A DNA stretch of 64,000 nt from Allobosea sp. Tri-44 (GCF_004123845.1 NZ_NBDP01000005.1:248001-312000), one strand, 5' to 3'; counted from the first letter of the stretch, positions 1 through 8,224 are shown. The notes: a model not told the origin generated them from the sequence alone. A program made the numbers and translations.

Positions 1-2
1 CG

Positions 3-527
3 CGCGAAGACTCGCTGGCGCCACTGCTGATGGCGCCGGTGAACACGGTGCTGTCGACCCGCGGCGCGCGTGGATCCTATGCCCTTGCCACGCTGGCGGG
101 CGTGGTCGGCAAGGACAACGTCGCCGACTTCCTCGTCTTCGGCGAACCCTCGACCCCGACCGAGGACAAGTTCGCCATCGTCGACAGGCTGACGGGCTTC
201 GAGTACGTGCCGGCCGAGATCGAACGACCGAAATGCTTCGAGCGGACCAGCCCAACGACCGAACTCGCCACCGGAGCGAAAGCCCCGGCCGAGGGGGCGC
301 CTCCTCCCGCCGTGCCGAACCGGGCGACGGTGCTGAGGGAGGTGTCGATGAGCTGGTGGCTGTCGAAACCGGTTCAGGAATATCTCGACCGGCAGACCTA
401 TCACCGGCGCAATTGCCAATCGTTGCTCAAGGCCCGGATGTGGCTCAACGAGCCTCTCTCCGCGCCCGAGCAGAGGACCATCGCCGAGCAGCCCGCGAGC
501 GCGCCGGTCAAGATGCCGGACCGTTGA
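3..527 (+). CDS. C-terminal part of an unrecognised protein, cut by the window edge
   Basis: An open frame runs from the first bases to a stop near 527 with strong GC-rich third positions, so it is coding. The upstream end is missing. An internal ATG at 30 is preceded by in-frame codons, so I treat the gene as a fragment. The visible 174 residues have no signal peptide, membrane segment or motif I recognise. An Ala/Pro-rich linker (about residues 90-110) separates two better-structured halves. It ends about 20 bases into the 3' end of the convergent yidD. Function unknown. Confidence 0.6.
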   Translation, partial: REDSLAPLLMAPVNTVLSTRGARGSYALATLAGVVGKDNVADFLVFGEPSTPTEDKFAIVDRLTGFEYVPAEIERPKCFERTSPTTELATGAKAPAEGAPPPAVPNRATVLREVSMSWWLSKPVQEYLDRQTYHRRNCQSLLKARMWLNEPLSAPEQRTIAEQPASAPVKMPDR

Positions 528-849
528 CACCGCGCCAGCGGCCATAAGCCCAGGGCTTGTACCAGGCGCCTTGCGGCGGCAACTCCTCGCAGACGAGGTC
601 GATGCCGGAGGTGCCGAGTGGCGTGCAGCGGCAGATGCGGGCAAAGCCCACCCAGCCGCCGGCCCAGAGGCCGTGACGCTGGATCGCCTGGTCAGTGTAT
701 TCCGAGCAGGACGGCCAGTGTCGGCATTGCCGGCCGATCAGCATGGAGAGGCTGAGCTGATAGCCGCGGATCAGGAGGTGAGCGCCCCGGCGCGGAGCGA
801 GCGCGAGGCTGCGTCGCCAAGAAAGGCTTTTTTCAGCATGTTTAGGCAA
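508..849 (-). CDS. yidD: Membrane protein insertion efficiency factor YidD
   Basis: YidD proteins are small, membrane-associated by an amphipathic helix, and assist YidC-dependent insertion of inner-membrane proteins. The 113-residue product has the family hallmarks: the LLIRGYQLSLS helix at about residues 25-35, followed by a Cys-rich core with CRHWPSCSEYTDQAI and later ICRCTP. The start is uncertain. The frame opens with TTG at 849 and the next in-frame Met lies too deep in the domain. It is not next to yidC, rnpA or rpmH here, so it is detached from the usual operon. It is convergent with the partial gene on its right-hand reading end. Confidence 0.85.
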   Translation of the reverse strand: MPKHAEKSLSWRRSLALAPRRGAHLLIRGYQLSLSMLIGRQCRHWPSCSEYTDQAIQRHGLWAGGWVGFARICRCTPLGTSGIDLVCEELPPQGAWYKPWAYGRWRGVNGPAS

Positions 850-932
850 GTATGACTCGGCTGAACTCTGCCGACTCCCTCCCGCCGACCTTCCATCGCC
901 CCGCTTCGATCCCGCCTTCCCAGATCCCGGTC

Positions 933-1664
933 ATGATGCGCGCACGTTTCCTTGCCTCCGCCACCGCCCTCTGCGGGCCGCTGCTCGCGCTCGCCCTGGC
1001 CACGCCGGCGGCAGCGCAGCAGAGATCATATATGATCTGGCTCGACGCGGCCAAAATCGACGTCGCCAAGGTGATGGGCCTGCCGCCGGCCCAGAACTCA
1101 CCGGAGCACCGCGCCGAATTTGAAAAGGTTCTCGCCATCTCCTCGGCCCGCACGCCCGAACGCGAGAAGCAGGCGATCGCCGACCAGTATCAGACGCTCA
1201 ATGCGTTCCTGAACGGCATCGACCACGCTTATGTCGAGGGCACTCATCGCGAGACGCGCCTCCTGATGCGCGAGGCGCAGGTCGAGCTCGCCATCCTCCT
1301 GAAGAGCGTCAACCGCCTGACCAGCCGCATCCGTCCGTTCCAGATGTGGAACAAAGTCAGGGTCAAACCCTGCCCCGGCGGGCGCCCGGAGGGAACCTCC
1401 TTCCCCTCGGCGCACGCCGCGACGGCTGCGCTCTATGCCACCCTGCTGTCCGAAACGGTTCCGGAGCTCGCCAACAAGTTCGAGGAGCGGGTCAAGAGCT
1501 ATGACGAGAGCCGCCTCGTCTGCGGCTTCCACTATCCGACGGATCTGGAAGCCGGCGACAGGATCGGCCGCGTCGTTGCCAAGGCGCTGCTCGCCGACAA
1601 GACGTTCAGGGTCCGCTTCGACGAGACACGGGGTGAAACCCGGCAGGCCTTCGGGCTGAAATAG
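933..1664 (+). CDS. Periplasmic PAP2-type acid phosphatase
   Basis: A secreted phosphatase of the PAP2/class A non-specific acid phosphatase type, expected to hydrolyse phosphomonoesters in the periplasm. The start at 933 (or 936) gives a clean signal peptide ending near TPAAAQQ; the frame stays open upstream to 852 but that stretch is not signal-like. Conserved phosphatase segments follow: RPF at about residue 134, FPSAHAATAA at about 158, and SRLVCGFHYPTD at about 193-203 with the catalytic His. The first motif normally reads K-x6-RP. Here the Lys position is Asn (followed by Arg), so catalysis may be altered. It lies head-to-head with yidD. Confidence 0.8.
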   Translation: MMRARFLASATALCGPLLALALATPAAAQQRSYMIWLDAAKIDVAKVMGLPPAQNSPEHRAEFEKVLAISSARTPEREKQAIADQYQTLNAFLNGIDHAYVEGTHRETRLLMREAQVELAILLKSVNRLTSRIRPFQMWNKVRVKPCPGGRPEGTSFPSAHAATAALYATLLSETVPELANKFEERVKSYDESRLVCGFHYPTDLEAGDRIGRVVAKALLADKTFRVRFDETRGETRQAFGLK

Positions 1665-1667
1665 CGC

Positions 1668-2117
1668 TCAGCCCGCGACCCTCTCGCGCCGCTTCGCCTC
1701 GATCTGGCCGATCGCATCGACGACCGCGTCGAAGGTCAGCATGGTCGAGGCGTGGCGGGCCTTGAAGTCGCGGACCGGCACGAGCACGGACAGCTCGGCC
1801 CATTTGCCGCCGGGCGGCTCGGCTCCCTCCTTCAGGATCGCGCGGGCCCGCTCACGAATTTCGCGCAGCTCCGTGGCGGTCGAGCCGACGACATGGCGCG
1901 CCATGATCGAGGACGAGGCCTGGCCGAGCGCGCAGGCGCGGACGTCGTGGCCGAAGCCGGTGACGACATCCTCGTCCATGTTGAGGTCGATGGTGACCGT
2001 CGAACCGCACAGGCGCGAATGGGCGGTCGCCGTCGCGTCGGGCGTCGGCAGGCGCTCGAGCAGCGGGATGTTTCCTGCCAATTCCAGGATTCGCTTGTTG
2101 TAGACGTCGTTCAGCAT
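1668..2117 (-). CDS. IscU/SufU-like iron-sulfur scaffold protein with a His in place of the third Cys
   Basis: A 149-residue NifU N-terminal-type protein. Members build or hand over Fe-S clusters in the cytoplasm. Starting at the Met of MLNDVYNKR (2117), two ligand cysteines are visible: Cys37 (SRLCGS) and Cys62 (RACALG). The third ligand, which sits in an (I/V)KCAT-type segment in SufU, is His here (FKARHAST, about residue 122). The Ala/Ser-rich helix GQASSSIMA after Cys62 is typical of the family. No suf or isc genes are adjacent; divergent folE lies downstream. It may be a scaffold with an alternative ligand, or a cluster carrier. Confidence 0.8.
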   Translation of the reverse strand: MLNDVYNKRILELAGNIPLLERLPTPDATATAHSRLCGSTVTIDLNMDEDVVTGFGHDVRACALGQASSSIMARHVVGSTATELREIRERARAILKEGAEPPGGKWAELSVLVPVRDFKARHASTMLTFDAVVDAIGQIEAKRRERVAG

Positions 2118-2270
2118 GGGTTGCCCTGCCGGGTCTGGAGTTGCCGGCCTTCGCAACCAATATAGAGTGCCGGCGCGCTCTTAGGGAGAGCGCGCCATCG
2201 CTGGACGAGCGGGCGAACTTGTCTGACCTGCCGGTCGTGAGGCCGGCGCAACCGAAACGGGAGGCTCCAC

Positions 2271-2912
2271 ATGGACAATGTGGTTAAGTCCTTGTCCGTA
2301 GAGCGGGCGCGCAGCCCCTCCGCAGACAAGTTCATCATCAACCAGCCGACGCAGAATGAGGCCGAGGAGGCCGTGCGTACCCTGATCCGCTGGGCCGGCG
2401 ACGATCCGTCGCGGGAAGGGCTGCTCGATACGCCGCAGCGCGTCGCCAAGGCCTATCGCGAGTTCTACAAGGGCTATCGCGAGGACGCGCACGACATGCT
2501 CGAGCGCGTTTTCGAGGAGGTCGACGGCTACAAGGACATGGTCCTCGTCCGCGACATCCCGTTCTATTCGCATTGCGAACATCACATGGTGCCCTTCGTC
2601 GGCAAGGTCCATATCGGCTACTATCCGAGCGGCGGCGTGGTCGGCCTGTCGAAGTTTGCCCGGGTGGTCGAGGTCTATGCGCGCCGGCTGCAGACGCAGG
2701 AGACGATGACGGCGCAGATCGCCAAGGCGATCGAACGGACGCTGAAGCCCGGCGGGGTCGCCGTCCTCGTCGAAGCCGAGCACATGTGCATGTCGATGCG
2801 CGGCGTACAGAAGCAGGGCTCGTCGACGATGACCACGCAGTACACCGGCCGCTTCCGCGACCCAGCCGAGCAGGTCCGCTTCTTCACCATGGTGAAGTCG
2901 CCGGGGCTGTGA
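2271..2912 (+). CDS. folE: GTP cyclohydrolase I
   Basis: FolE opens GTP to dihydroneopterin triphosphate, the first step of tetrahydrofolate (and queuosine) synthesis. The 213-residue length fits type IA enzymes. The zinc site is intact: Cys102 and His105 in the [11 protein letters not shown] segment, and Cys173 in HMCMSMRGV. The GSSTMTTQ segment that contacts the triphosphate follows. A GGGAGG Shine-Dalgarno lies just before the ATG. It is monocistronic and is followed by a dispersed palindrome and then hisI. Confidence 0.95.
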   Translation: MDNVVKSLSVERARSPSADKFIINQPTQNEAEEAVRTLIRWAGDDPSREGLLDTPQRVAKAYREFYKGYREDAHDMLERVFEEVDGYKDMVLVRDIPFYSHCEHHMVPFVGKVHIGYYPSGGVVGLSKFARVVEVYARRLQTQETMTAQIAKAIERTLKPGGVAVLVEAEHMCMSMRGVQKQGSSTMTTQYTGRFRDPAEQVRFFTMVKSPGL

Positions 2913-2930
2913 TCCTGTCCATTGAAGCGC

Positions 2931-3038
2931 GTCATGCTCGGGCTTGGCCCGGGCATCTCAGACCGGATGGAGCTCCGGTCGGCGCCTGCTGGTCCTGAGA
3001 TTCTCGGGTCTGCGCTTCGCTCAGCCCGAGAATGACGG
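2931..3038. repeat. Dispersed intergenic palindrome, GCTCGGG type, copy 1
   Basis: About 108 bases made of two hairpin arms. The left one has the form GTCATGCTCGGG..CCCGGGCATC. The right one reads GATTCTCGGG...CCCGAGAATGAC. Copies with the same plan occur at 12947-13052 and, inverted, at 26835-26942. It lies between folE and hisI. Confidence 0.8.
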
Positions 3039-3108
3039 CCAGGCGCCGCCGGCAATGACGGCGCGCCTTGCGTGTCCTATATGCGAGGGATTACCTCAGG
3101 ATCCTCAC

Positions 3109-3510
3109 ATGACCGCCTTTCCCACCCTCTCCAGCAAGGCCGAGATCGAGGAGGGCGCGGTGCTCGCGCCGAAGTTCGATCGCGACGGCCTCGTCACCTG
3201 TGTGACCACCGATGCCGCGACCGGCGATGTGCTGATGGTGGCGCATATGAATGCGGAATCACTGCGGTTGAGCATCGAGACCGGGCAGGCCTGGTACTGG
3301 TCGCGCTCGCGTCAGGCACTCTGGCGCAAAGGCGAGACCTCCGGTCAGCTCCAGAGCATCACCGAGATGCGGGTCGACTGCGATCAGGACGCGATCTGGA
3401 TCAAGGTCGATGTCGGCGGCGACGGCGGCTGCTGCCATACGGGTCGCCACAGCTGCTTCTATCGGGTTAAGCCGGTCGGCACGGCGGCCGACGGGCCATT
3501 GGCCTTCTGA
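3109..3510 (+). CDS. hisI: Phosphoribosyl-AMP cyclohydrolase
   Basis: HisI hydrolyses the purine ring of phosphoribosyl-AMP, the third step of histidine synthesis. The ATG at 3109 gives a 133-residue protein of normal length for the stand-alone alphaproteobacterial form, with no HisE fusion. Key segments are [17 protein letters not shown], the metal-binding VDCDQDA, and [12 protein letters not shown] with the catalytic zinc cysteines and His. The frame is open further upstream, but that part is translated repeat DNA. No other his genes are nearby, which is common in Rhizobiales. Confidence 0.95.
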   Translation: MTAFPTLSSKAEIEEGAVLAPKFDRDGLVTCVTTDAATGDVLMVAHMNAESLRLSIETGQAWYWSRSRQALWRKGETSGQLQSITEMRVDCDQDAIWIKVDVGGDGGCCHTGRHSCFYRVKPVGTAADGPLAF

Positions 3511-3659
3511 ACCGGGACTGCCTGCTTCGTTGGCAATCCTTTCACCAAGCTTTCATGTTTCCTTCAAAAGCAACTGATAGCCGCCTAGGGTCCCGGCGCC
3601 GTTCACCTTTCACTCATCGGCTGGCGCGATCCTGATTCTCCCGCGGAGGGATCGCGCCG

Positions 3660-4676
3660 ATGATGCTGGAGAACATCGCTAGACGGGCTTTCGGATTGGG
3701 CGGCAGCGGAGCTGCGATGAACCATCTCGTTTCCGAACCGGCCCCGCGCTTCAGCAGGCCGAGGATCGGCCTGGCGCTCGGTGGCGGCGCCGCGCGCGGC
3801 TGGGCGCATATCGGCGTCCTCGACGTCCTGACCGAGGCCGGCTACGCGCCGGAGGTGATCGCCGGCACCTCGATCGGTGCGGTGGTCGGCGGCTGCTACG
3901 CCGCCGGCAAGATGGAGCCGCTGCGCGAGTTCGCGCTCGGCCTGACCAAGCGCCGCGTCGTCGGCCTGATGGACTTCCATCTCGGCGGCGCCGGGCTGAT
4001 TTCGGGCGGCCGTCTGAAGCGCCTGCTCGAGCGCGACCTCGCGGGGCTGCAGATCAGCGAGCTGAAGCAGACCTATGCCGCCGTCGCCACCGAACTCGGC
4101 ACCGGCCACGAAATCTGGCTGACCCGCGGCTCGCTGGTCGACGCGCTGCGCGCCTCCTATGCGCTGCCCGGTGTGTTCGACCCCGTGAAGCTGGGTGGTC
4201 GCTGGCTGATGGACGGTGCGCTGGTCAATCCGGTGCCGGTCACGGTGGCCCGCGCGCTCGGCGCCGACGTCGTGCTCTGCGTCAATCTCAACAGCGACAT
4301 GACCGGCCGCGGCACAGTGATCCAGTCCTACGGCGCCGATGCAGACCCGGAGCCGGCGCACGAGCAGCGTCCAGCCGCCGGCTGGTTCGGCGGCATGCGC
4401 GAGCGCATGCGCGGCATCGTCGGCAAGGCCAACAACGACCAGCCGGGGCTCGCCGGCGTGATGGTCGATGCCTTCAACATCACCCAGGACCGGATCTCGC
4501 GCTCGCGCCTCGCCGGCGATCCGCCCGATGTGATGATCGGCCCCAAGCTCGGCCGCGTCGGCCTGTTCGACTTCCATCGCGCCGACGAGGCGATCGCGCT
4601 CGGTCGGCAGGCGGCCGAACGTGCGCTCGACGAGATCGGCGCGATCGTCGCCGCCAACCACCTGCCGCTGAACTAG
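3660..4676 (+). CDS. Patatin-like phospholipase family protein
   Basis: A 338-residue patatin/RssA-type serine lipid acyl hydrolase with a Ser-Asp dyad. The oxyanion loop is LALGGGAARGWAHIGVL (about 38-54), the nucleophile Ser71 lies in GTSIGA, and the partner Asp185 in LMDGALVNP. There is no signal peptide, so it is probably cytoplasmic or peripheral at the inner membrane. A GGAGGG element 9 bases before the ATG supports the start at 3660; a second Met is at 3717. About 60 residues before the C-terminal helix form a Pro/Glu-rich insertion. The substrate is not deducible. Confidence 0.85.
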   Translation: MMLENIARRAFGLGGSGAAMNHLVSEPAPRFSRPRIGLALGGGAARGWAHIGVLDVLTEAGYAPEVIAGTSIGAVVGGCYAAGKMEPLREFALGLTKRRVVGLMDFHLGGAGLISGGRLKRLLERDLAGLQISELKQTYAAVATELGTGHEIWLTRGSLVDALRASYALPGVFDPVKLGGRWLMDGALVNPVPVTVARALGADVVLCVNLNSDMTGRGTVIQSYGADADPEPAHEQRPAAGWFGGMRERMRGIVGKANNDQPGLAGVMVDAFNITQDRISRSRLAGDPPDVMIGPKLGRVGLFDFHRADEAIALGRQAAERALDEIGAIVAANHLPLN

Positions 4677-4696
4677 GCGCGAGCCGTCCGCACTTT

Positions 4697-4796
4697 CCGT
4701 CATGGTCGGGCTTGTCCCGACCATCCACGTCTTCGCTGAGGTCAGCGAGGGTCGTGTTCAAGACGTGGATGCTCGCCACAAGGGCGAGCATGACGG
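4697..4796. repeat. Dispersed intergenic palindrome, ACGTCTT type, copy 1
   Basis: Two arms (GTCATGGTCGGG..CCCGACCATC and GGATGCTCGCC..GGCGAGCATGAC) flank a core in which CACGTCTT is answered by AAGACGTG. Related copies lie at 8021-8115 (inverted) and 25343-25435. It sits between two convergent genes, where it may serve as a bidirectional transcription stop. Confidence 0.8.
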
Positions 4797-4807
4797 CAAT
4801 GGAGCGC

Positions 4808-5239
4808 TCAGGCCATCGCGATGTAGTCGCGCATCGCCCGGCTCTCGGCCTCGATCTCGGCGACGCGATGCTTGACGACGTCGCCGATCGAGACGATGCC
4901 CGCGATGCGGCCGCCATCCACCACCGGCACATGCCGGAAGCGGCCCGAGGTCATGATTTCCATCAGTTCGTCGACGCTGGTGTCCGACCGGCAGGTCACG
5001 ACCTTGGCGGTCATCGCCCGTGACACCGGCGTCTCCAGCGCTGCGGCGCCTTCCGTGCCCAGGGCCTTGATGATGTCACGCTCGGACAGGATGCCGAGCA
5101 GGCCGCCATCCGCGCCGGTCACGACGACGGCACCGATCCGCTTCTCGGCCAGGGTCCGCGTCGCCTCGCCAAGCGTCCGGTGCGGCTGTACGGAAACGAC
5201 GTCTCCGCCCTTGTTGCCGAGAATATGAGCGACGTTCAT
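4808..5239 (-). CDS. Tandem CBS domain protein
   Basis: A 143-residue stand-alone CBS pair. Such proteins bind adenosine nucleotides and act as energy or ligand sensors for partner proteins. CBS1 spans about residues 12-60 (ending GILSERDIIKAL) and CBS2 about 75-130 (FRHVPVVDGGRIAGIVSIGDVVKH). I chose the ATG at 5239 because GGAGGAGAAG precedes it and the protein then begins directly at MNVAHIL, the usual start of this family. The open frame upstream is not coding-like. No obvious partner gene is adjacent. Confidence 0.9.
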   Translation of the reverse strand: MNVAHILGNKGGDVVSVQPHRTLGEATRTLAEKRIGAVVVTGADGGLLGILSERDIIKALGTEGAAALETPVSRAMTAKVVTCRSDTSVDELMEIMTSGRFRHVPVVDGGRIAGIVSIGDVVKHRVAEIEAESRAMRDYIAMA

Positions 5240-5444
5240 CGACTTCTCCTCCGACGGTAGCGGCGCCGTTGGCCGGCGCACGTTTATGAGTTGCGACGAG
5301 AGCAGCACCGGGGCCAACGGACTATTTCGCCCGCGGCGCGACGCCACGCTGGACTGAGTCCAATGTGAGCGAAGTCTGAGGCGACGGCAAGGCGATTGCG
5401 GGCGGAAGCCTGCCCGCTCCGGTTGTGCATTTCTCGTACAGGCA

Positions 5445-5492
5445 GGCATCGGATTGATCCGAAAAGTGGTTTCCACTTTTCGGTCCGATGCC
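5445..5492. repeat. Hairpin element of the CCGAAAAGTGG type
   Basis: A nested dyad: outer 9-base arms GGCATCGGA/TCCGATGCC and inner 11-base arms CCGAAAAGTGG/CCACTTTTCGG around a TTT loop. I recall this element as common between genes in Rhizobiales. It directly abuts the stop codon of the rhomboid gene and could end that transcript. Confidence 0.75.
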
Positions 5493-6311
5493 CTAGCGCC
5501 GGACCGGCCCGCGATCCAGCAGCGGGAATAATAGCAGCCCGGCAAGGAAGCCGCCGATATGCGCTTCCCAGGCGATGCTGGTCTCCTCGCCGAGAATCGG
5601 GACAAGACCGGCCCCGAACAGGATGTTGGTGACGAACCAGATCACCACGAAAAGCATCGCCCGCGAATTGCGCCAGAGGCCGCCGAGCGGCTCGGCGGGT
5701 ATCGCTCGCACCGCCTCGTCATGGCCGAGCCCGCCGAAATGCACGCCGGGCGAAAAGACGAAGCGGATCGCCGCCGCCGTCGCGCCCGAGACACCGGCGG
5801 AGGCTCCGACCAGCGGCAGCACGTCGAGCTCCCGCGACCACCAGTGCAGCAAGGCGCCGGCGATGGTCGAGAGCGCCATCAGCACCAGGAAGCGCCCTGC
5901 CCCGAGCCGCCTTGCGACCGGACTGCCGAAGGCCGCCAGCCAGACGACGTTCGAGATCAGGTGCAGCCAGGAGCCATGCAGCAGCCCGTAGCTGAGCAGG
6001 GTCCAGAGCTGGCCGCCGCCATCCGCCAGCAGCAGGCGCACCAGTTGCAGGCGCTGGACGAAATCAGGCGTGCCGATAGCCCCCAGGCTCCGGGCGACCT
6101 CTTCGAGGCGCTCGGGCGCGAACCAGAGCGTCAGCCGCGCCGGCACGAAGGACAGCCAGGAGACGAGAAGGAAGTCGTCGCGGGCGCTGAGCAGCTCGCG
6201 CGCGCCTTGGATCAGCGCCAGTGCGGCGATCAGCCAGACGACGGCACCGGGCAGGTTGAAGACCGGCTCGCGCGCCGGAGGACCGTAAGGATCGTCTGGA
6301 TGTTCCGCCAT
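5493..6311 (-). CDS. Rhomboid-family intramembrane serine protease
   Basis: A 272-residue polytopic membrane protein of the GlpG/rhomboid type, which cleaves substrates within the bilayer. Six or so hydrophobic segments are visible. The catalytic Ser is in LVGASAGVSGA, the His in AHIGGFLAGLLLF near the C-terminus, and the upstream HGSWLHLISNVVWL segment supplies the conserved His/Asn. The Met of MAEHPDDP at 6311 is preferred because the frame before it has no ribosome site. The N-terminal 20 residues are Pro-rich and cytoplasmic. It is convergent with the CBS gene. Confidence 0.88.
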   Translation of the reverse strand: MAEHPDDPYGPPAREPVFNLPGAVVWLIAALALIQGARELLSARDDFLLVSWLSFVPARLTLWFAPERLEEVARSLGAIGTPDFVQRLQLVRLLLADGGGQLWTLLSYGLLHGSWLHLISNVVWLAAFGSPVARRLGAGRFLVLMALSTIAGALLHWWSRELDVLPLVGASAGVSGATAAAIRFVFSPGVHFGGLGHDEAVRAIPAEPLGGLWRNSRAMLFVVIWFVTNILFGAGLVPILGEETSIAWEAHIGGFLAGLLLFPLLDRGPVRR

Positions 6312-6679
6312 CACGCCCTCAGTCGCGCATCGGTCGTCGGCAGGCAACAGAAAAGGGGAGAGCTGACGCCCTCCCCTTTCCTCCCCGGCCGGTCACGCCC
6401 CCGCGCCCCCCGCCTTTCCGGTTGAGCCCGAACGGTTCGGACGGACTCGAATTCGACGCCTGAACTATCCGGCATTTTAGCGATCTTCCACAAGCTTAAC
6501 CCTTGCTTAACCTTAACAACCCCTGCCGCCTCCCCCTGTCCGGGCCGCGTGGCAAGACGGCATGCGTGCTGCGTCCTGTTGATTCGCAAGGACCCGACCG
6601 TCCCCGCCTCGAACGAATGCGCTCCGATTTGGCACGCCTTCGCACGACCGGGGACAGCACAGATCGGACTGGACAGGAT
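6312..6679. other. Long divergent intergenic region (rhomboid / PAS_5)
   Basis: No credible gene is seen in these 368 bases. The left third is C-rich. The middle (about 6465-6520) is locally AT-rich and contains a CtrA-type box. The frame of the downstream PAS_5 gene remains open through part of it, but without a start supported by a ribosome site. Confidence 0.5.
6496..6511 (+). promoter_or_regulatory. CtrA-type box upstream of the PAS_5 gene
   Basis: TTAACCCTTGCTTAAC is an exact TTAA-N7-TTAAC match to the CtrA consensus of alphaproteobacteria. It lies in the AT-rich part of the region upstream of the PAS_5 gene. It is followed at once by a further CTTAAC. Confidence 0.6.
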
Positions 6680-7249
6680 ATGAAAAACCCGAGCACCCGC
6701 CTGGTTTTCGACTACTGGGACACGCTGCGCGGCGAACGGAGCGCACCCGAACGGGGCGAGATCGAGCCGGGCGCGCTGCGTCATGCGCTCGCCGACACTT
6801 TCGTTCTCGAGAACGAGCCGATCGGACCGGTCTTCCGCCTGGCCGGAACGCGGCTCTGCGCCCTGTTCGGACGCGAGCTGCGTGGACGCGCGCTCGTCGC
6901 GCTCTGGCCGGATGTCGAGGCGCAAGGCGACATCCGCCGCCTCGTCCAGACCGTGATGGACGAAACGGCAGGCGCCGTCGCCGGACTCTCGGCACAGACG
7001 CAGAACGGCGCCACAGTCCACCTCGAGCTGTTGCTGCTGCCATTGCGCTATCGCGGCCGCACCCATGCCCGCATCCTCGGCGCGCTCTCGCCGACCCTGT
7101 CACCGGAATGGCTCGGCCTCGACACGCTCGATTCGATGCGGATGATCTCGCTCAGGATGATCTGGCCGGATGCGCGCGCCCTGCGTAAGGCCGAGCCACC
7201 GGAAGACAAGCGGCCGAAACTGATGCTTCTGCCGGGTGGGCGTGTTTGA
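6680..7249 (+). CDS. PAS_5 family protein (PF07310-like)
   Basis: A 189-residue PAS-fold protein of a family largely restricted to alphaproteobacteria and usually of unknown ligand. The Met at 6680 gives the typical opening MKNPSTRLVFDYWDTLRGER, then ALADTFVLEN and a G-R-x-L core (FGRELRGRALVALWP). There is no output domain, so it probably acts through a partner. Many members sit in cell-cycle or surface regulons, and the CtrA box upstream fits that. A tandem PilZ gene follows after about 60 bases with its own CtrA-like site. Confidence 0.8.
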   Translation: MKNPSTRLVFDYWDTLRGERSAPERGEIEPGALRHALADTFVLENEPIGPVFRLAGTRLCALFGRELRGRALVALWPDVEAQGDIRRLVQTVMDETAGAVAGLSAQTQNGATVHLELLLLPLRYRGRTHARILGALSPTLSPEWLGLDTLDSMRMISLRMIWPDARALRKAEPPEDKRPKLMLLPGGRV

Positions 7250-7254
7250 TACGA

Positions 7255-7270
7255 CTAACCAGCTCTTAAC
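7255..7270 (+). promoter_or_regulatory. CtrA-like box upstream of the PilZ gene
   Basis: CTAACCAGCTCTTAAC fits TTAA-N7-TTAAC except for the first base (C for T). It lies about 43 bases before the PilZ start codon, immediately after the PAS_5 stop codon. Confidence 0.45.
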
Positions 7271-7312
7271 CCGCAGACCGCTAGCATGACCCTGTTAGGA
7301 ACAAGGTCTGCA

Positions 7313-7927
7313 ATGCTGACGGCGCCCCAAAATCCGAAAACGGGCTCGGTTCCGGTCGAGCGCCGGCGGCATCAACGCATGAAAGTCGTCCTGCTGGGGC
7401 GCTACATGCTGCCTAACCGCATGGAATATCCCTGCCAGACCACCGACATCTCGCCAGGCGGCCTGCACATGGTTGCGCCGGCGAAGGCCGCGGTCGGCGA
7501 TCGCGTCATCGTCTATCTCGAACATCTCGGCCGCATCGAAGGCACGGCCGTGCGCACGACTCCCGCCGGCTTCGCCATGACCATCACCGCAACCAGCCGC
7601 AAACGTGAAAAGTTCACGGCACAGTTGACCTGGCTCGCCAATCGCGAGGAGCTCGGCCTGCCCGAAGACCGCCGGCACGAACGGATCGTGCCGCGCAACC
7701 CGCGCTGCATTCTGGTCCTCGATGACGGGACCGAGCATGCCGTGCGGCTGATCGACTTCTCGCTGTCGGGCGCGGCCTTCGCCAGCGACCATCAGTTCGA
7801 GATGGGCACCGCGGTCCGGCTCGGCAGCACTGCGGCGATGATCGTGCGCCGCTTCGATGGGGGCTACGCGGCCCAGTTCCGCATGCCGCTCTCCGCCGAC
7901 CTGCTCGACGAGAATCTCGAGCTCTGA
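7313..7927 (+). CDS. Protein with two PilZ (c-di-GMP-binding) domains
   Basis: A 204-residue cytoplasmic protein with two successive PilZ domains and little else. Domain 1 has the Arg motif RRHQR and DISPGG (about residue 50); domain 2 has RRHER and DFSLSGAAF (about 145-155). Both c-di-GMP motifs, RxxxR and (D/N)xSxxG, therefore look intact, which suggests a receptor that binds two ligands or dimerises internally. An AGGAACAAGG stretch before the ATG at 7313 supports this start over the one at 7286. Likely targets are surface polysaccharide or motility; a polysaccharide locus lies 20 kb away. Confidence 0.88.
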   Translation: MLTAPQNPKTGSVPVERRRHQRMKVVLLGRYMLPNRMEYPCQTTDISPGGLHMVAPAKAAVGDRVIVYLEHLGRIEGTAVRTTPAGFAMTITATSRKREKFTAQLTWLANREELGLPEDRRHERIVPRNPRCILVLDDGTEHAVRLIDFSLSGAAFASDHQFEMGTAVRLGSTAAMIVRRFDGGYAAQFRMPLSADLLDENLEL

Positions 7928-8020
7928 GCATAAGCTCGGGCGTCCTTCCTTCTGGCTGAACCGCGTAGTCATCCCGGGAGCATAGCTACGCTCTGAGTCT
8001 TAGCCACGGTGCAGCGCCAA

Positions 8021-8115
8021 CCGTCATGCTCGCCCTTGTGGCGAGCATCCACGTCTTGAACACAGCCCTCGATCAGTGAAGACGTGGATGGTCGGGACAA
8101 GCCCGACCATGACGG
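8021..8115. repeat. Dispersed intergenic palindrome, ACGTCTT type, copy 2 (inverted)
   Basis: The same two arms as the copy at 4697-4796 but in opposite orientation: the GCTCGCC arm comes first and the GGTCGGG arm last. CACGTCTT and AAGACGTG again form the core. It ends the region downstream of the PilZ gene. Confidence 0.8.
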
Positions 8116-8185
8116 ACAATATCGTCCCAGTGGCCTCGCCTGTGTCTCCCCGCTAAACCTGCAGTCACACCCCTCCCTCAGCCAT

Positions 8186-8224
8186 GGTTAAGAGACTGGA
8201 TGGTTAAGAAAACCCACGGTTAAG
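8186..8224 (+). promoter_or_regulatory. Three GGTTAAG direct repeats with a 16-base period
   Basis: GGTTAAG occurs at 8186, 8202 and 8218, exactly 16 bases apart, with the next base always A. The spacing is not the 11-base period of a CtrA site, though each unit contains a GTTAA half-site. The array lies about 170 bases before the BTLCP start and is a candidate operator. Confidence 0.4.
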
